Counted from the stretch's first letter, positions 44,664 to 56,296 are shown. The stretch is DNA of 64,000 bases from Ypsolopha sequella (GCA_934047225.1 OW204000.1:11240001-11304000), one strand, 5' to 3'. Notes: generated by a model not told the origin, from the sequence alone. Made by a program: numbers and translations.

Positions 44664-45236
44664 AGTCTACTGGTTATTCTTTCTCCAAACAATTCGTCAG
44701 CATCATCAGAATCGGTAAAGGGCGATCTTAGCAGATTGGGTGCGCCCGCGCCTTTATCTCGCATTTATGGTACCATCTTGAAAAGATTTACGATAACACA
44801 TGGACAGGACGAACCTCACAAATATGTCTACATAATGAATTTTGGTCTCTGCTGTATGTTGTTGATTTCTACTTTTGCTTTTGTTAAGAAATTGGACTGA
44901 AAATAATAGAGATAGGATACTTTCTTATGACCAGATATATACACTCAGACTCAAGTATTTTGTCGGAAGATTAATTTAATAGTTCGTTTCTTTCTTTGTC
45001 TGCAGCAATGTTCGAAAACCATTCTACCGAGCTAACTATGTATAAATCTTTATTCTTTAATGGACACAAAAAAACAGTTAAGACATATAATACATCAAAA
45101 GATATGTACACAGGCGAGCTTAAGAGATTTCTTGCAGCAAACCTAAGCGGGAAAGGAAAATTTTATTAAAATAAGTAATCATACGAACGTGTACTACAAA
45201 AAATATATCCCAAATAATATATTTGTATAAATATAT
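44664..45236. other. Unassigned DNA
   Basis: 44640-44765 on the minus strand is GC-richer and reads sensibly (the 111-residue frame begins MRDKGAGAPNLLRSPFTDSD), but the frame then runs into the tandem repeat. A fragment of an unknown repeat or exon is possible, and I do not call a gene. Confidence 0.35.
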
Positions 45237-45485
45237 ATACAAGGTGACTTTTTGGTCATCGTCCAAATTCATACTGGAGGCTTGGTAAGTGATCAGCATC
45301 ATGAATCGATAACAATTTTTGTGAAATTCGTATAATGAAATTTAGACTTCCCATAGTAATTCACTCCCAGTCCTGAGTGAATCACTATGGGGAGTCGAAA
45401 TTTAGTTTTATGAATTTTACAAAAATCGTTATTGGTTCATGATGCTGATGAGAAGGCTCAAGTATGAACAAATTCACCTTGTATA
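45237..45485. mobile_element. GGTGAA-type foldback element
   Basis: TACAAGGTGACTTTTTGGTC, CGTCCAAATTCATACTGGAG is mirrored by CTCAAGTATGAACAAATTC, ACCTTGTA. The inner arms ATAATGAAATTTAGACTTCC / GGGAGTCGAAATTTAG also pair. TATATATA on both flanks. Confidence 0.85.
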
Positions 45486-45657
45486 TATATTATGATACCT
45501 TATCAAAATATACATATATAATTTTTGATATAAAAAAATACATATATCGAACAGATGTTTGTAAATCATAAAAATGTATAAGCTGTGACATCCTGCGAAA
45601 ATGTTATCGCGTAATTTTTAACGACAGTTGATGACTACATGCAAAAACTGAACCCAA

Positions 45658-45801
45658 GGCCCGTAGCATAATGTTTAATCGGGCGCGATGCGACTTAGTG
45701 ACATCGTGACACGATGTTTTTGCGATTAAACAGTAGGTAACGCTCCATGCACATGTGATTCAACTAGTGGCGTCGCGCGCGATTAAACACTATGCTACGG
45801 G
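45658..45801. mobile_element. MITE with GGCCCGTAGCATA ends
   Basis: GGCCCGTAGCATAATGTTTA, ATCGGGCGCGATGCGAC is mirrored by GTCGCGCGCGATTAAACACT, ATGCTACGGGCC. 144 bp and GC-richer than its flanks. A short hAT-like foldback by the appearance of its ends; superfamily uncertain. Confidence 0.85.
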
Positions 45802-46636
45802 CCCTGGATACGTGCCTGATCAGCAAGCATCCAATTGTGATAGAAATGCTTCCTGCAGTAAAATTAAACGATTACCATATCGTTTAGAAAGATTTATACG
45901 GCTTAAAGATGGAACCTTTCCAATAGCCACCTGTCAAAGCTCTTATGGCACTTGATTAAGTACGAAAGTTCTTTAACTTATGAGACAATCTGCAGGATAT
46001 GAAAGTGACTTTATTGGGACACCTTAAGTTTAGAAATGGTGGTCGTCGATTATACTCGGTTTTATATTCTGTATCCAATACCACAGGTAGCTTACGTTTA
46101 TGAGTAGAGTTGTAAAGTTACTTGTAATTATGACGTTTTATTGAAACTGTTTACTACCTTATCCTTTCTATCTACTGTAAGGCTATGTAGAAACTGATTG
46201 TCAGAATATATGAGGAATATTCCAAGAAAGGTAAACCTTATAAGTCTCACTCGCACTAAGCAAACTGACCCAGGTTAACTATCATTTTATATATTTGTCC
46301 TTGTCACGTAAAATACAGAGATAACGAGATAGTGTAGTTGTCTATCGGTTTATCCTTGGTTTGTTTTGTTACTGGCTGATTAACAAAGAGTATCAACTGA
46401 AGCTTCCTTAAAGTTTGATAAATTACATAAAAGGCAGTAACTGAATTCGTATATTGTATCAGATTAACACTTTTCCCTTTAGTAATAGGACCTACGAGTA
46501 TGTACTGTGCTGGCTACTTGAGGACCGGTTCCGCCAAACATGCTTTCGCGTTTTTACAATTTAACATATTAAATCAAAATATTTTTAATAAATAAAATTT
46601 ATGTAATTAGTTAAAAAGTTGAACCAAATTATGTAT
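45802..46636. other. Unassigned DNA
   Basis: Nothing supported. Confidence 0.45.
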
Positions 46637-47086
46637 TTTTCAGATTTGACACAAGTATCACATTTATTGAGAAAAAAATTGGAAACCTCACTAAAATTAC
46701 AGAAAAAGTCTTTAAAATTTTACGTTTTGGAACCAGTATTATCAGTCTTCTGATCTAACTACAAAATAAAGTATTTTTATAGTGTACAGAAATTAAAGTA
46801 GCCTTTCCAGATTTTTGTTGTTTTTTATTTCCTTTTGTTACTCAAACAATCAACATTTTGCTTGCACAGAAAAATCACGCAAAACGAATATTGTTTGTGT
46901 ATTTCTTTTAAAATAACAAAAAAAAAATTATATGAATAAGGTGCTTTGATTCCTTTAAGCTAAAAAAGAAAGAAAAAAAACATTTGAATAAAAGAAAATT
47001 TTCTGGTATCAATGCCAAATTACGTTTTTCGTGATTTCAGTGATCTTTCAGATGTTTTTTTTTTATTTGTGTCAAATCTGAAAAGT
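46637..47086. mobile_element. Candidate MITE with CAGATTTGACACAA ends
   Basis: TTTTTCAGATTTGACACAA is mirrored by TTGTGTCAAATCTGAAAA about 450 bp away. The interior is AT-rich and pairs only weakly. No coding sequence. Confidence 0.5.
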
Positions 47087-47151
47087 ATTCTGTGTATTTC
47101 ATGAAATACACAGAAAAGAAACACCCATATTTTTTTCGCATTTCGCCTTTC
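47087..47151 (-). mobile_element. Left-end fragment of the TTAA-flanked MITE
   Basis: Read on the minus strand: GGCGAAATGCGAAAAAAATA, GGGTGTTTCTTTTCTG, TGTATTTCATGAAATACAC, the first about 60 bp of copy 31768-32182. Confidence 0.8.
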
Positions 47152-47439
47152 CATCCTCTAGTTTTCTATGCAGATAAATGATTTATGATCTAGAAGTATT
47201 TTACTTATAATACACAAATGCAGCCCACATTAAATTTGCTGTATGGGAAAACAGTAAGCTTTAATAGACAATAGCCATTAATTATTTTTTATCTTATGCA
47301 TTTCCAATCTACAGAGCTACAGAGCGTTGTAGCAACGTAAACATTCAAATACCCAGTGGCTGTACAACGGCTTAGCATTCAGGATCTAGCTATCATTCTA
47401 AAGTTCGCAATTTCACCTATTAAAGAGACGCATTTGCGA

Positions 47440-47632
47440 TTTTAGTATGACAGTTTATTTGCAATCGTAATCATGTATTATGTGGTATCGAGCGACGATC
47501 AATCGACTTCGCGAACGAGAATTATAATAATGCGTTTTGTAGGGCCCGCTACCTTGTTCTACCAGTACGCTTATCTTGGCTGTTTTCAAAGTCCTAAGAT
47601 GTTGCTTGCCTATAGGTACTAACCCGGTGAAG
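47440..47632 (-). repeat. Old dispersed repeat interrupted by a TTAA element
   Basis: On the minus strand it has ACCTATAGGCAAGCAACATC, TTAGGACTTTGAAAACAGCC, AAGATAAGCGTACTGG, AACAAGGTAGCGGGCCC and CTCGTTCGCGAAGTCGATTG. I recall such a block as a lepidopteran repeat. Its continuation lies beyond 48128 (CTACGAACCTCTATTTCC, GAAGAAGGTAGGGGAAGCC). The 65-residue frame here is not called as a gene. Confidence 0.5.
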
Positions 47633-47636
47633 TTAA

Positions 47637-48123
47637 GGGGCTTCACAAGCAAAACTGCTTTTACAGACGTTTTTAAATTGGTTTAAACTTTCTTTATGAA
47701 TAATACAAAACTTTGAAAAAAAATATATCACACATATTGACCCATGTCCCGTAATTGTGATGTTTTAATACCTTAAAAGCATTAACCTACAATGAGAAAA
47801 TAAATACCTTTAATAACCTTTCAAATGCTTTAAAAAACTGATAAATAGTCTAAACTTTTTGAATTCAAAAGAGACAAGGTTAAAACTTATACACACACAC
47901 GAGCAATACAAAAATCTAACACAATGATGTTTAAAACTTTTAAATATCAAACTTAACACATGTGAAAAGCATTATTTTCTCTATTTTGCGCTACCCGGCG
48001 ACACAGCGATCATCGTAACAGCCACTTTGAAATGCACTCTGACATGAACGTTATTTCTATTTCGTTACTGTCGATATTTGTACAGACCTATTTCGAGCTG
48101 CTAATTTAACTTACTGAAGCCCC
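47637..48123. mobile_element. TTAA-flanked MITE, GGGGCTTCA subgroup
   Basis: TTAA on both sides (47633-47636, 48124-48127), with GGGGCTTCA / TGAAGCCCC inverted ends. 487 bp, AT-rich, non-coding. Confidence 0.8.
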
Positions 48124-48127
48124 TTAA

Positions 48128-48859
48128 CTACGAACCTCTATTTCCTCTCGAAGAAGGTAGGGGAAGCCCATACGGGAGAGGAGTTTTGTTCACTAGGAAG
48201 TATTTCCCCAAAATATATTGTGTATGTATATGTAAGTATATCTACACTTTCAATAAAATTCTGGTTGGGTTTTGTCCATATACATGGACCACGCGCGAAA
48301 AAAATATTGAAAAATTATCAGTAATTTTATTTTGGCTGACCACCGATTGCGTGATCATAACGAGGTGCACCTTTTGTAAAATATTAAAACTAAACACATT
48401 AGTACATAAATATAGGTAGGGATTCAATGGTAAAAACATCCAAAAACATTCTCAATACAACTATTTACAAATGTCATCAACTCACCACTCTCGCCTCGTT
48501 CTAACTTTCTTAACAAATACTGAAAACCCAAAAAAAAAAAAATCATTATATGTATTTAAATTCTTATTTAAATAAGATAAATAAGATCAATAAGATAAAT
48601 AAGATCGGGTGAAATAATAATCAGATTACGAAAACAAATATATTTTGGGCATTAAGAGAACAAATTGCAAATGGTTTTTGTACCTTTGGATGTAGTCTTA
48701 AGAATTTTAAATAAGTTTAAGATTTTGATGTATTGTAAAGCCCGTCCCAAAGAAGATTTTTATGAAAATCATACATACATATACATACATACATATACTC
48801 ACGTTTACGTTCCATCTGCTAGGGTCCTTACACACCTCTTTCGCATCTTCCAAGTTACT
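48128..48859. other. Unassigned DNA with microsatellites
   Basis: ATAAGATAAATAAGATC units at 48570-48607 and a CATA run at 48771-48797. Nothing else supported. Confidence 0.6.
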
Positions 48860-49055
48860 GGCAATCAAAGTGAGCTTAACGGCATGTCTCGTGACGGCAT
48901 CTGACACGATTTCATACAAAAAGTGATAAATATCGCGCTATCGCTAACTCCCGTAATACCAGAAATTTTTCAAAAAATCAAAAAGTTTTGTGCTTTGCTA
49001 TAACTAATTAATCAGTTACTATAAAAATATACTGATATTTCACTACGGGAGACGT
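48860..49055 (+). repeat. Dispersed repeat, copy 2
   Basis: Partner of 40553-40755. A TTAA-type element inserted just after its end (49068). Confidence 0.75.
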
Positions 49056-49067
49056 GTTAATTGTAAA

Positions 49068-49491
49068 GGCGCTCTTATCCCAAAATCAGTAATTTCAAAG
49101 TCAAATAGAACTTTCAAATATCGTCTGAAACTTCAAAAAAAAAATACGCAATATAGTTCGAACCTTTACCTAGGTCTTCCACGCATGTGTTACACGATCA
49201 GATAAACTTTGCTCAATAGAAGTGATTCACGAACACCAGCATGTAATGAGACCTTTCAAATCATGCCATTTCCATAATTTCACTCTTTTATTAACGAAAC
49301 ATATCTGGTAATATTGCTCTTTAAATTTTCTAGGTCGACCACGTAAGTGGGTTTTAATAAACATATCCCTTATTTTTAAACAATTTAAAAACCGATAAAA
49401 ACAACGAAAAAGTGCAAAAGTGTGGTTATTTTCTTTACTCCTTACACGTAAAGAAAAAGACAGAGAGTCACTCTTCTGGGATAAGAGCGCC
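49068..49491. mobile_element. TTAA-flanked MITE, GGCGCTCTTATCCCA subgroup
   Basis: GGCGCTCTTATCCCA is mirrored by TGGGATAAGAGCGCC. The right flank is TTAA (49492-49495) and the left flank TAAA (49064-49067), one base changed. The inner AACAACGAAAAAGTGCAAAA and CTTTACTCCTTACACGTAAA block is shared with 34607-35027. 424 bp. Confidence 0.85.
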
Positions 49492-49495
49492 TTAA

Positions 49496-50433
49496 AATGA
49501 GGAACGTAAAATACGCAACGCAGTTTATAGAATATAAAAAGAAAAATAATTTTGAAATAAAAACAAATAATTAATTAATCAATTAAAACAAATATGCTTC
49601 AGGTTGTTTGTGTTTTTTTTTTATTTATTTTTGTAAACAAAACGACAATCTGTCAACTAAATCTGTAAAACAACACCTATTCTAGTACTTTCGAATCTCG
49701 AGATGTCACTTGTGTGGGCGTCGCTAACGATTTTCCAAAACGTAATTTCAAAAACTTTTACATGATTTGATCCAGGCAAAACTCAACCTTATACTATATG
49801 ACTTTAGGTTGCAGCTGGCCTAACAGTTTTACTCTGTAGAACTGCAGGGAATATGTGACATTGTTATTTTTATTCCGAGACTTGGTGGAGGTTCGACTTC
49901 AATTTGTTTTAATAACGACACTTAGCAGCTCTTATTAAAATGTGGGCGAGAATAAATTCGATTGAATCATTTTATTATCAAAAGGGACATGTTTAACCTC
50001 TATAAAGAAAGACAAACTCATTGGTTTTGGTTTTTGACGCTCATAATGTTTAAATATGATAGCGAATGCTGGGAAAGACTTTGTGAACTCTAAATTATAA
50101 AATTTATTCCTATTATAAAACCTCTTTTTTAATATAACCTAATATTAAAATCTGTTTTTTTTACATGTTATTAATTTGGTAGTCCTTTATATAAAAGACA
50201 TGATTTTATTATATTGATTCTTTTTGGCTATGTAATAGATATTTTGGACAAAAAGAAGCCTGCGTTACTGGAGATATAGAGAAGGTTAACTTATTTTAGG
50301 AAAATCTTATTTATTGTTTTTAACAAAAAATTTACATTTATTTTAAGTTGGATGTAAAAGAATACCTTATCCAAAAACTTGAAAAATATAAAAAAGATAC
50401 CTTAAATTTTTAAATTAAATAATTGAAAAAGAA
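49496..50433. other. Unassigned AT-rich DNA
   Basis: Nothing supported. Confidence 0.45.
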
Positions 50434-51142
50434 AATATATATATATATCGTCACGACATAAATCCCCTAGGGGGTGTCACAGTTGTCCACACTCGATACA
50501 CCAACATTATTACGTCATAACGTGATGGGTGGTGAGCCCAATCGCCGTTCTCCGGGCACAAATACACGCTTTTTAGGGCGTGCAGGTTTCCTTACGATGT
50601 TTTCCTTCACCGTTTAGCAAGTGGTAATATTTTTTTTTTTATTGTCATACATATTACATAATACAATAATTAGGTACAATTAGCTCAAAAAATCTCCAAA
50701 GAGTTTATCTTTGTACTAGGATCCGGTAACCGGTGTGTACGATAACAATACTCTTACCTTATCTATTACTCATTCACTAATGAATAGGCAGACCAACCAA
50801 CCAACCAACCATGAAAGGACACTTATTTTTATTTAGGCTGTTTCAGTAACGATCACATATTTAATTAATATTTTTTTAAATAAAATTCTTTTAATTTAAT
50901 TTTAATATTCTTTGAATTTCATGTTAACTTTAAATAGTCTGGCAATTCATTAATAAGACGTAGAATTTTATATTTTGAGATTCTCTGTCCATAAATATTA
51001 TTAGCCCTCGATATTTCGAGCTTAGGCGATACAAATACCTACTATGCACAGAAACTGAAAACCTCATTGGTGCATGCCCGACCAGGGATCGAAGCTGGGT
51101 CTCAGAGTTGAGCGTTCTACCGCCTGAGGTACCACTGCTATA
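50434..51142 (-). mobile_element. SINE, minus strand, split by a nested LINE
   Basis: Tail and body at 50434-50628 (AT run, CGTCACGACATAAATCCCC, GGTGGTGAGCCCAATCGCC, CAGGTTTCCTTACGATG). The tRNA-like head is at 51050-51142, where the reversed box B is GGGATCGAAGC (about 51085). Between them lies the LINE 50629-51045. Removing it gives the order seen at 25788-26198. Confidence 0.8.
50629..51045 (-). mobile_element. 5'-truncated LINE nested in the SINE
   Basis: It starts with a poly-T run (50631-50641), a minus-strand poly-A tail. On the minus strand about 50935-51040 reads ISKYKILRLINELPDYLKLT and then a stop, the kind of C-terminal end (INELP) found in LINE ORF2 proteins. An ACCA microsatellite lies at 50793-50810. 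The 83-residue frame in this region is in another frame and is not the LINE protein. Confidence 0.65.
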
Positions 51143-51296
51143 TAAAAAAATACTTGCGTAGATAGTAATGCTTTTTAACAAAAAAATGTTTTTTATTTTT
51201 TCCCGAAAGTTTGTATAATAGGTAGTCTGAAGTGGGATTTTACAATAAAGAAATATACATGTATTTACTTTTTTTTATTCATGCCTTTCAGTAAAA

Positions 51297-51555
51297 CAGT
51301 GGCGTGCACAGAACTTTTTGCTGGAAAAGCAAACAATTGGTCAAGAATAACAATAAAAAAAATATGAAAAAATTTAAATAACACTTTGAAAAAAAAAAGT
51401 TTGTATTGGAAATTTTCACTCTAGGGTAGACATTGTCTACCCTGGCGTAATAAAAATATTTTTTTTTCAAAGTAATATTATTATTATTTTTTTTTATTGT
51501 TATTCTTGACTAATTGCTGGCTTTTCCAGCAAAATGTTCTGTGCACGCCACTGCT
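51297..51555. mobile_element. Foldback MITE, CAGTGGCGTGCACAGAAC ends
   Basis: CAGTGGCGTGCACAGAAC, TTTTTGCTGGAAAAGC is mirrored by GCTTTTCCAGC, AAAATGTTCTGTGCACGCCA. The pairing continues to the centre (TCTAGGGTAGACATTGTCTA), so nearly the whole element folds. CAGTAAAA (51289-51296) and GAGTAAAA (51556-51563) form an 8-bp duplication with one difference, as expected for hAT. A half copy is at 55337-55474. Confidence 0.9.
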
Positions 51556-51563
51556 GAGTAAAA

Positions 51564-53736
51564 TAATAAGAAAGTATCATTACTAGTCTGTTCACTATCG
51601 CTAGTACAATAGTTAAATAATAGATAGTTACCAGGCAAGATCGTGGCTCGAATCAGCCCCACTATTATGTATCTTTGGTTGCCAACTAGACTGGACAGAA
51701 ACATAGATAGAAACTGAACTTTCAAATTGCCTTAAGTGGGTATTGAACTATTTACGAACTGTGTCCTCACTTCAAGTGCGAACATATTCAATAGTATATC
51801 TATGTTTTTGATGATAGGCACCGAGTTCAGTTGGCAACTAAAGATACGTAATAGGACCGCTGTTTTACAAAACAACGGATCGCAGTCCATATCGAGCTCG
51901 GATTCATCTTGAAAATTAAAATAAAAAATAATACAATTATCGTTATTTATTACATAAGTGCAATGAATTCATGCGTGTTAAACATGCACTTGGCCAATTA
52001 TTTAAGACTTTAAAAAGTTACAAGATATTTGAATAAATGAAACCTTTTATGAATGAAATATTTTTGGTTTTGCATTTTATGCAAAGGAACCCAAAATAAA
52101 ACAACCAATAAAACGGGTTTTTATATTTAAAAGTCATGTTGGAATTACGGGTACCAATACAATATTTTTATTTCCATGTATGTTTGTTAATTCTATTTAC
52201 TTCAAAGTCCCTAGGAACAAACTGACATCATTGGTTAAAATCCATGCAAGCCGCATTTCTATTGGCTATTATTATACAAATGAAAAAAAATAAAAAAACA
52301 CGGACTAGAATGATAAAGACTAGAGTTTGTAAGTTTATAAGCTCTAGAGTTCTATACCGTCGAAACAAAAAAGTTGAGAAAACCTGAAAAAATCTGTTAT
52401 TGGCTAAAAATCTCAAGAATTGGGCCAAGTACCGGCAGATAGAGTTTTGCATATGTATTCGCTAAAATAACTACAAGATTAGTTTAACATTTTACTTAAC
52501 ATTAGCTGAGGTAAGTTTTGTTGCTATAATTCTTGTAACACAATCTATAACTTAAGTAACTAAGTATCCTCTGCATACAATATCGCACTGCAAACAAAAA
52601 ATAACAAACACCACTCATTTAACACCTTTCTTGTTTTAACCCGAGACGAGGTGATTAAAACTGCGTCTTATTCGTAACGAACAGACAGACAGACAGATAA
52701 GCAGACAAATTGTATTCATTTCGCTGAGGGCAATGTAAGTGTTAATGTTTATGTTGTTGAGACCACAAGAGCTGCGAATGTTGTAAACTTGGAATTTAAC
52801 TTGTATCCGCAACATGTTTAATAAAGGCTTGTTTTATTGTTTATTTTAGTAGAGGAGGTAACATTCAAATGAGTATTATTGAACACATATTAGAGACATA
52901 GACAGAATAGACACGTTGCCCCCTGTTGAATTTATGCCACAACCTGGGTTATTTTCAGTTTGATCGTCGGAAGACGCCCGCTTATCTTGCTCTCTTTTGC
53001 ACGCGTAGAATTTGTTTTTGATATCCTGCTATCAGTGTTTCACAGGCGTACCCCAACGATCAAATTTGCGCGCGAACAGGACAAAAAAGGTAAGCAAGAT
53101 GAATATACAAAACGCCTACTGGCGTTTTTTACGATAAAATACCGTTTAATTGGAAAATAAATACAAAAAAATTAGTAACTAACCCAAAATAAATATGAAA
53201 TGACTATTACAGTCCACTCTTTATATTTGCATCGTTTATTCTTTTACATAAGAAACAAAACAGGTCGTATTTTGTCGACTGCAACGTTGGCAGTTTTTTA
53301 TAACTAGCGACCACTTCTCTCGCTCGCTTGCAAGCGACTAGGCCGACTAGAGATGAGTTGTGGGCACGTAACCGTAACTTAAAGCGCAAAATTTCAGTTC
53401 GGAGCACCATGTCTAGTAGAATACATATAGGTCGATGATACATATATCGTTTCTTTTACAATGTGCATAGTAAATTCATAAGATTCATTACTCTGAACAA
53501 GTCAAAATCTTATCAAGTTAATCATACTTCATAAATAACGAAGGTTATTTATTTCCTATTTAGGAAATTAAATGCTTCAATCTGTGGGACAAATAATTTA
53601 TGGCGCTTTGCTTAGCTGAAAAAAAAAACCAGTTATGTACAATGCATCTAAATAAATTACGGTAATCATTTAATTCTATTAAGTTTATCAAACTACTAAT
53701 TAACTCATTATTGTGATGATCAAATATATAAAAATA
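51564..53736. other. 2.2 kb without a supported feature
   Basis: AT-rich DNA with a CAGA microsatellite at 52682-52697. 52930-53160 (66-residue frame) and 53207-53443 lack domains. Confidence 0.45.
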
Positions 53737-54482
53737 AATATATCGTCACGACATGAATCCTCGAGGGTGTGTCAGAGATGTTACCTAGTGTGAACTGTGA
53801 AATGCAGCTCACAGTCCACACTCGGTACGATTATTACGTCCCAACTTAATGGGTGGTGAGTCCTATCGCCGGTATTCGGGCACAAATTGCAGGTTTTCTT
53901 ACGATGTTGTCTTTCACTATTCACCAAGTGGTAAGTATTAGGTTAAGGGGTATATCGTGAATATTGTCACTTTTTGAAGTTATTTATCTGCTCTTTTAAA
54001 GAAGTTCTAAGTAAAATAAATTAGCATAACAATTTTGGGATTTTTTTTTAGATTTTGAGCTATCAGAAACGCGATTGGAGGAATTTCACTCGATAGAAAT
54101 AATTATTGAAATGAGGTCTACATTTACTCTTTTTTTGATATTCTAGCAAATTGGGACACCACACAGACTTCAAAAATATTTATTCAGATGGGTTTTAACA
54201 ATACCTAAATTACTGGTTATGGAAATTTTCGTAGCTATTTTAGATAATTTTGTGTTCATTTAAAACCGTTTTTTTGACAATTTTCCCCGATTCCGTCCCT
54301 CTCGCACTGCGGGTTTTCCCGCCTGGAGTAACAGGGACCTTTGCACGGACGATATATCACCATAATACAAATACTGCACATTAATTCCGGAAAAACCGAA
54401 TCATTGGTGCGTGCTCGATTGTGGATCGAACCTGGGTTTCAAGATTGAGAGGTCAGCGTTCTACCGTTTGAGGTACCGCCGA
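53737..54482 (-). mobile_element. SINE, minus strand, split by a TTAA-flanked MITE
   Basis: Tail and body at 53737-53942 (TATCGTCACGACATGAATCC, CACAGTCCACACTCGG, GGTGGTGAGTCCTATCGCC); head at 54366-54482 with GTGGATCGAACCTGG (reversed box B) and GAGGTCAGCGTTCTACC. The MITE 53947-54361 sits between. Confidence 0.85.
53947..54361 (+). mobile_element. TTAA-flanked MITE, copy 5
   Basis: Left flank TTAA (53943-53946), right flank ATAA (54362-54365). The ends GGGGTATATCGT / ACGATATATCACC are inverted repeats. Internal TTTCACTCGATAGAAATAA, TTGAAATGAGGTCT, CCTCTCGCACTGCGGG and GGAGTAACAGGGACC match the family. 415 bp. Confidence 0.9.
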
Positions 54483-54956
54483 GTAGTGAGTTACAAAAAC
54501 AATAAAATAATCATTTCTGTTCAACTGTTTTCTCTTAGTTGGCACACTAGTAACATGGCTTCTACTGTTCCAGTAACTAACAAGAAACCGCACCAACATC
54601 CATTGTCATTTCGAAAACGAAACAATCTCGAAGATCGTAAAGCCACAGCACAACAATGAGAAGCTCCAAAATTTATTGACCGATTTTATTGGCCAGTTGA
54701 AGAAATCAAAGGTCCACATATATCACCTTGAGTGACGTAGACTGCGTTGCTTACATCTGTATGCTGTTCTTGCTTTTTTTTGTCACAATCTTTAGGTTTG
54801 CTGTAGATAATGAGATACTGTACCACTAAAAACGAAATTGCTTTTGGTTTTTTCATTCGGACTGCGGTTTTGCATCAGACCAAACATCCGTTCAGTACCT
54901 TTTGTACTATAGCATTTAACGCTGGTGCAGTAAAATAAGAAGTGACATACTCGTAG
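54483..54956. other. Unassigned DNA
   Basis: An 82-residue frame (54411-54659) starts in the SINE head and has no domain. Confidence 0.4.
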
Positions 54957-54989
54957 TAGTCATGATCAGGGATAAGATAATCGGATCGA

Positions 54990-55228
54990 TATACAACGTG
55001 TAACAGAAAGGTGTAACCATATTTGAAACTTTTACTATGGAACAAAAACTGTATCTCGAAAAAAAATTTACATTTTCATAGAAAAATGCAATGCCGCTCG
55101 GCCGAAATGTATGGAAGACAGATTTTTTTTTGAGATTTCAGGGTTGGCTTCATAGTAAAAGTTGTTCCATACCATTGACTGAATAAGCTTTTCAAATATG
55201 GTTACAACTTTCTGTTACACGTTGTATA
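54990..55228. mobile_element. TATACAACGTGTAACAG foldback, deleted left arm
   Basis: Same family as 22869-23140. The left arm jumps from CATATTTGAA to ACTTTTACTATGGAAC, missing about 35 bp that the right arm still has (CATTGACTGAATAAGC). Confidence 0.9.
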
Positions 55229-55336
55229 CCTAAGGTTGGAAAAACTGAGAAATTTTGTAGGTGTGGAGTTAGCTTCTTATAATATTATTTATAGCACACC
55301 GTGCGTAAAATGACCACTTTACGCACGCTGCGCGAC

Positions 55337-55474
55337 AATGTCTACCCTAGAGTGAAAATTTCCTATACAAACTTTTTTTTTTCAAAATGATATTAAAAAT
55401 TTTTCATATATTTTTTTATTGTTGTTCTTGACCAATTACTTGCTTTTCCAGCAAAAAGTTCTATGCACGCCACT
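55337..55474. mobile_element. Right half of the CAGTGGCGTGCAC foldback
   Basis: CAATGTCTACCCTAGAGTG, AAAATTTCC then CTTTTCCAGCAAAAAGTTC, TATGCACGCCACTG corresponds to the centre and right arm of 51297-51555. Confidence 0.85.
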
Positions 55475-55516
55475 GAATTTATTCGATCCGATTATCCTAT
55501 CCCTGGTCATGATGAA

Positions 55517-56296
55517 TCAGATACTGTACTAATCGATAAAATGAACTTTAGTAATGAATTTTGCACTAATAAAAATGATGACACAACTATGAATAACCAT
55601 TTTCGAAACATATACCAACAACAAAAAGAAAAAAAAACATTTGTTATCCGTTTCTACATCGAAAAACAAATAAATTTCCTTTGAATCTCCATAACAAAGT
55701 ATAACTCAATAACCGATTCGGTGGAGAGGCTAACACTAATACATATTAATATATTTTGGATCCAATTTTAATGAGAAACGACACCTTACCGGTTTAGAAC
55801 GTTGTGAGATTTTGGATGAAGATGCGGAGTCATCTCTTGTTAATCTATATTGAAATACTCGTATGTCATTGTTTTACTAAAAAATAATAAATGTTAGCAG
55901 AGAGCCAACAAAAACAATAAAGCCTGTATCTTCATTCATCATTATCAATTATTTAGGAGCCTAGCTCTTATCGGTGTAGCATCTCCTATCGTTCTCAGTC
56001 CAGAGCAAAATCCTTTAATTCTTGATAACTTGCGACTCCTGCCTTTGCCTTAAGGTGGTCAGTGAACTTGACCCTCGGTCTGCCACTTCCTCTTTACCAT
56101 TATTGTATCTAAATTAAGTTCATATAAAGAAACCGAAACTCCTATAGTTCAATACAATTATTATTATCCGATTTCCCGTCCACACGCGGAGCAAGAACTA
56201 GTTCTGTTTACTAAATTAATGTTTACTTCACTAGAATACTTGGTTTTATATGTATGTGAGAACTAGATAATATCATATATAGATAATAGATAATAA
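55517..56296. other. Unassigned DNA, possible LINE remnant
   Basis: 55925-56100 (TTAGGAGCCTAGCTCTTATC, GGTGTAGCATCTCC, CTTGCGACTCCTGCCTTTGC) resembles a reversed, very decayed LINE 3' region. I cannot support a reading frame. Confidence 0.4.

Larger units (their letters stand above)
54957..55516. mobile_element. Outer inverted-repeat element holding two nested foldbacks
   Basis: GTCATGATCAGGGATAAGAT, AATCGGATCGA (from about 54958) is mirrored by TTCGATCCGATTATCCTATC, CCTGGTCATGATGA (to about 55516). Inside are the complete foldback 54990-55228 and the half foldback 55337-55474. Without them the outer element would be very short. Confidence 0.75.
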
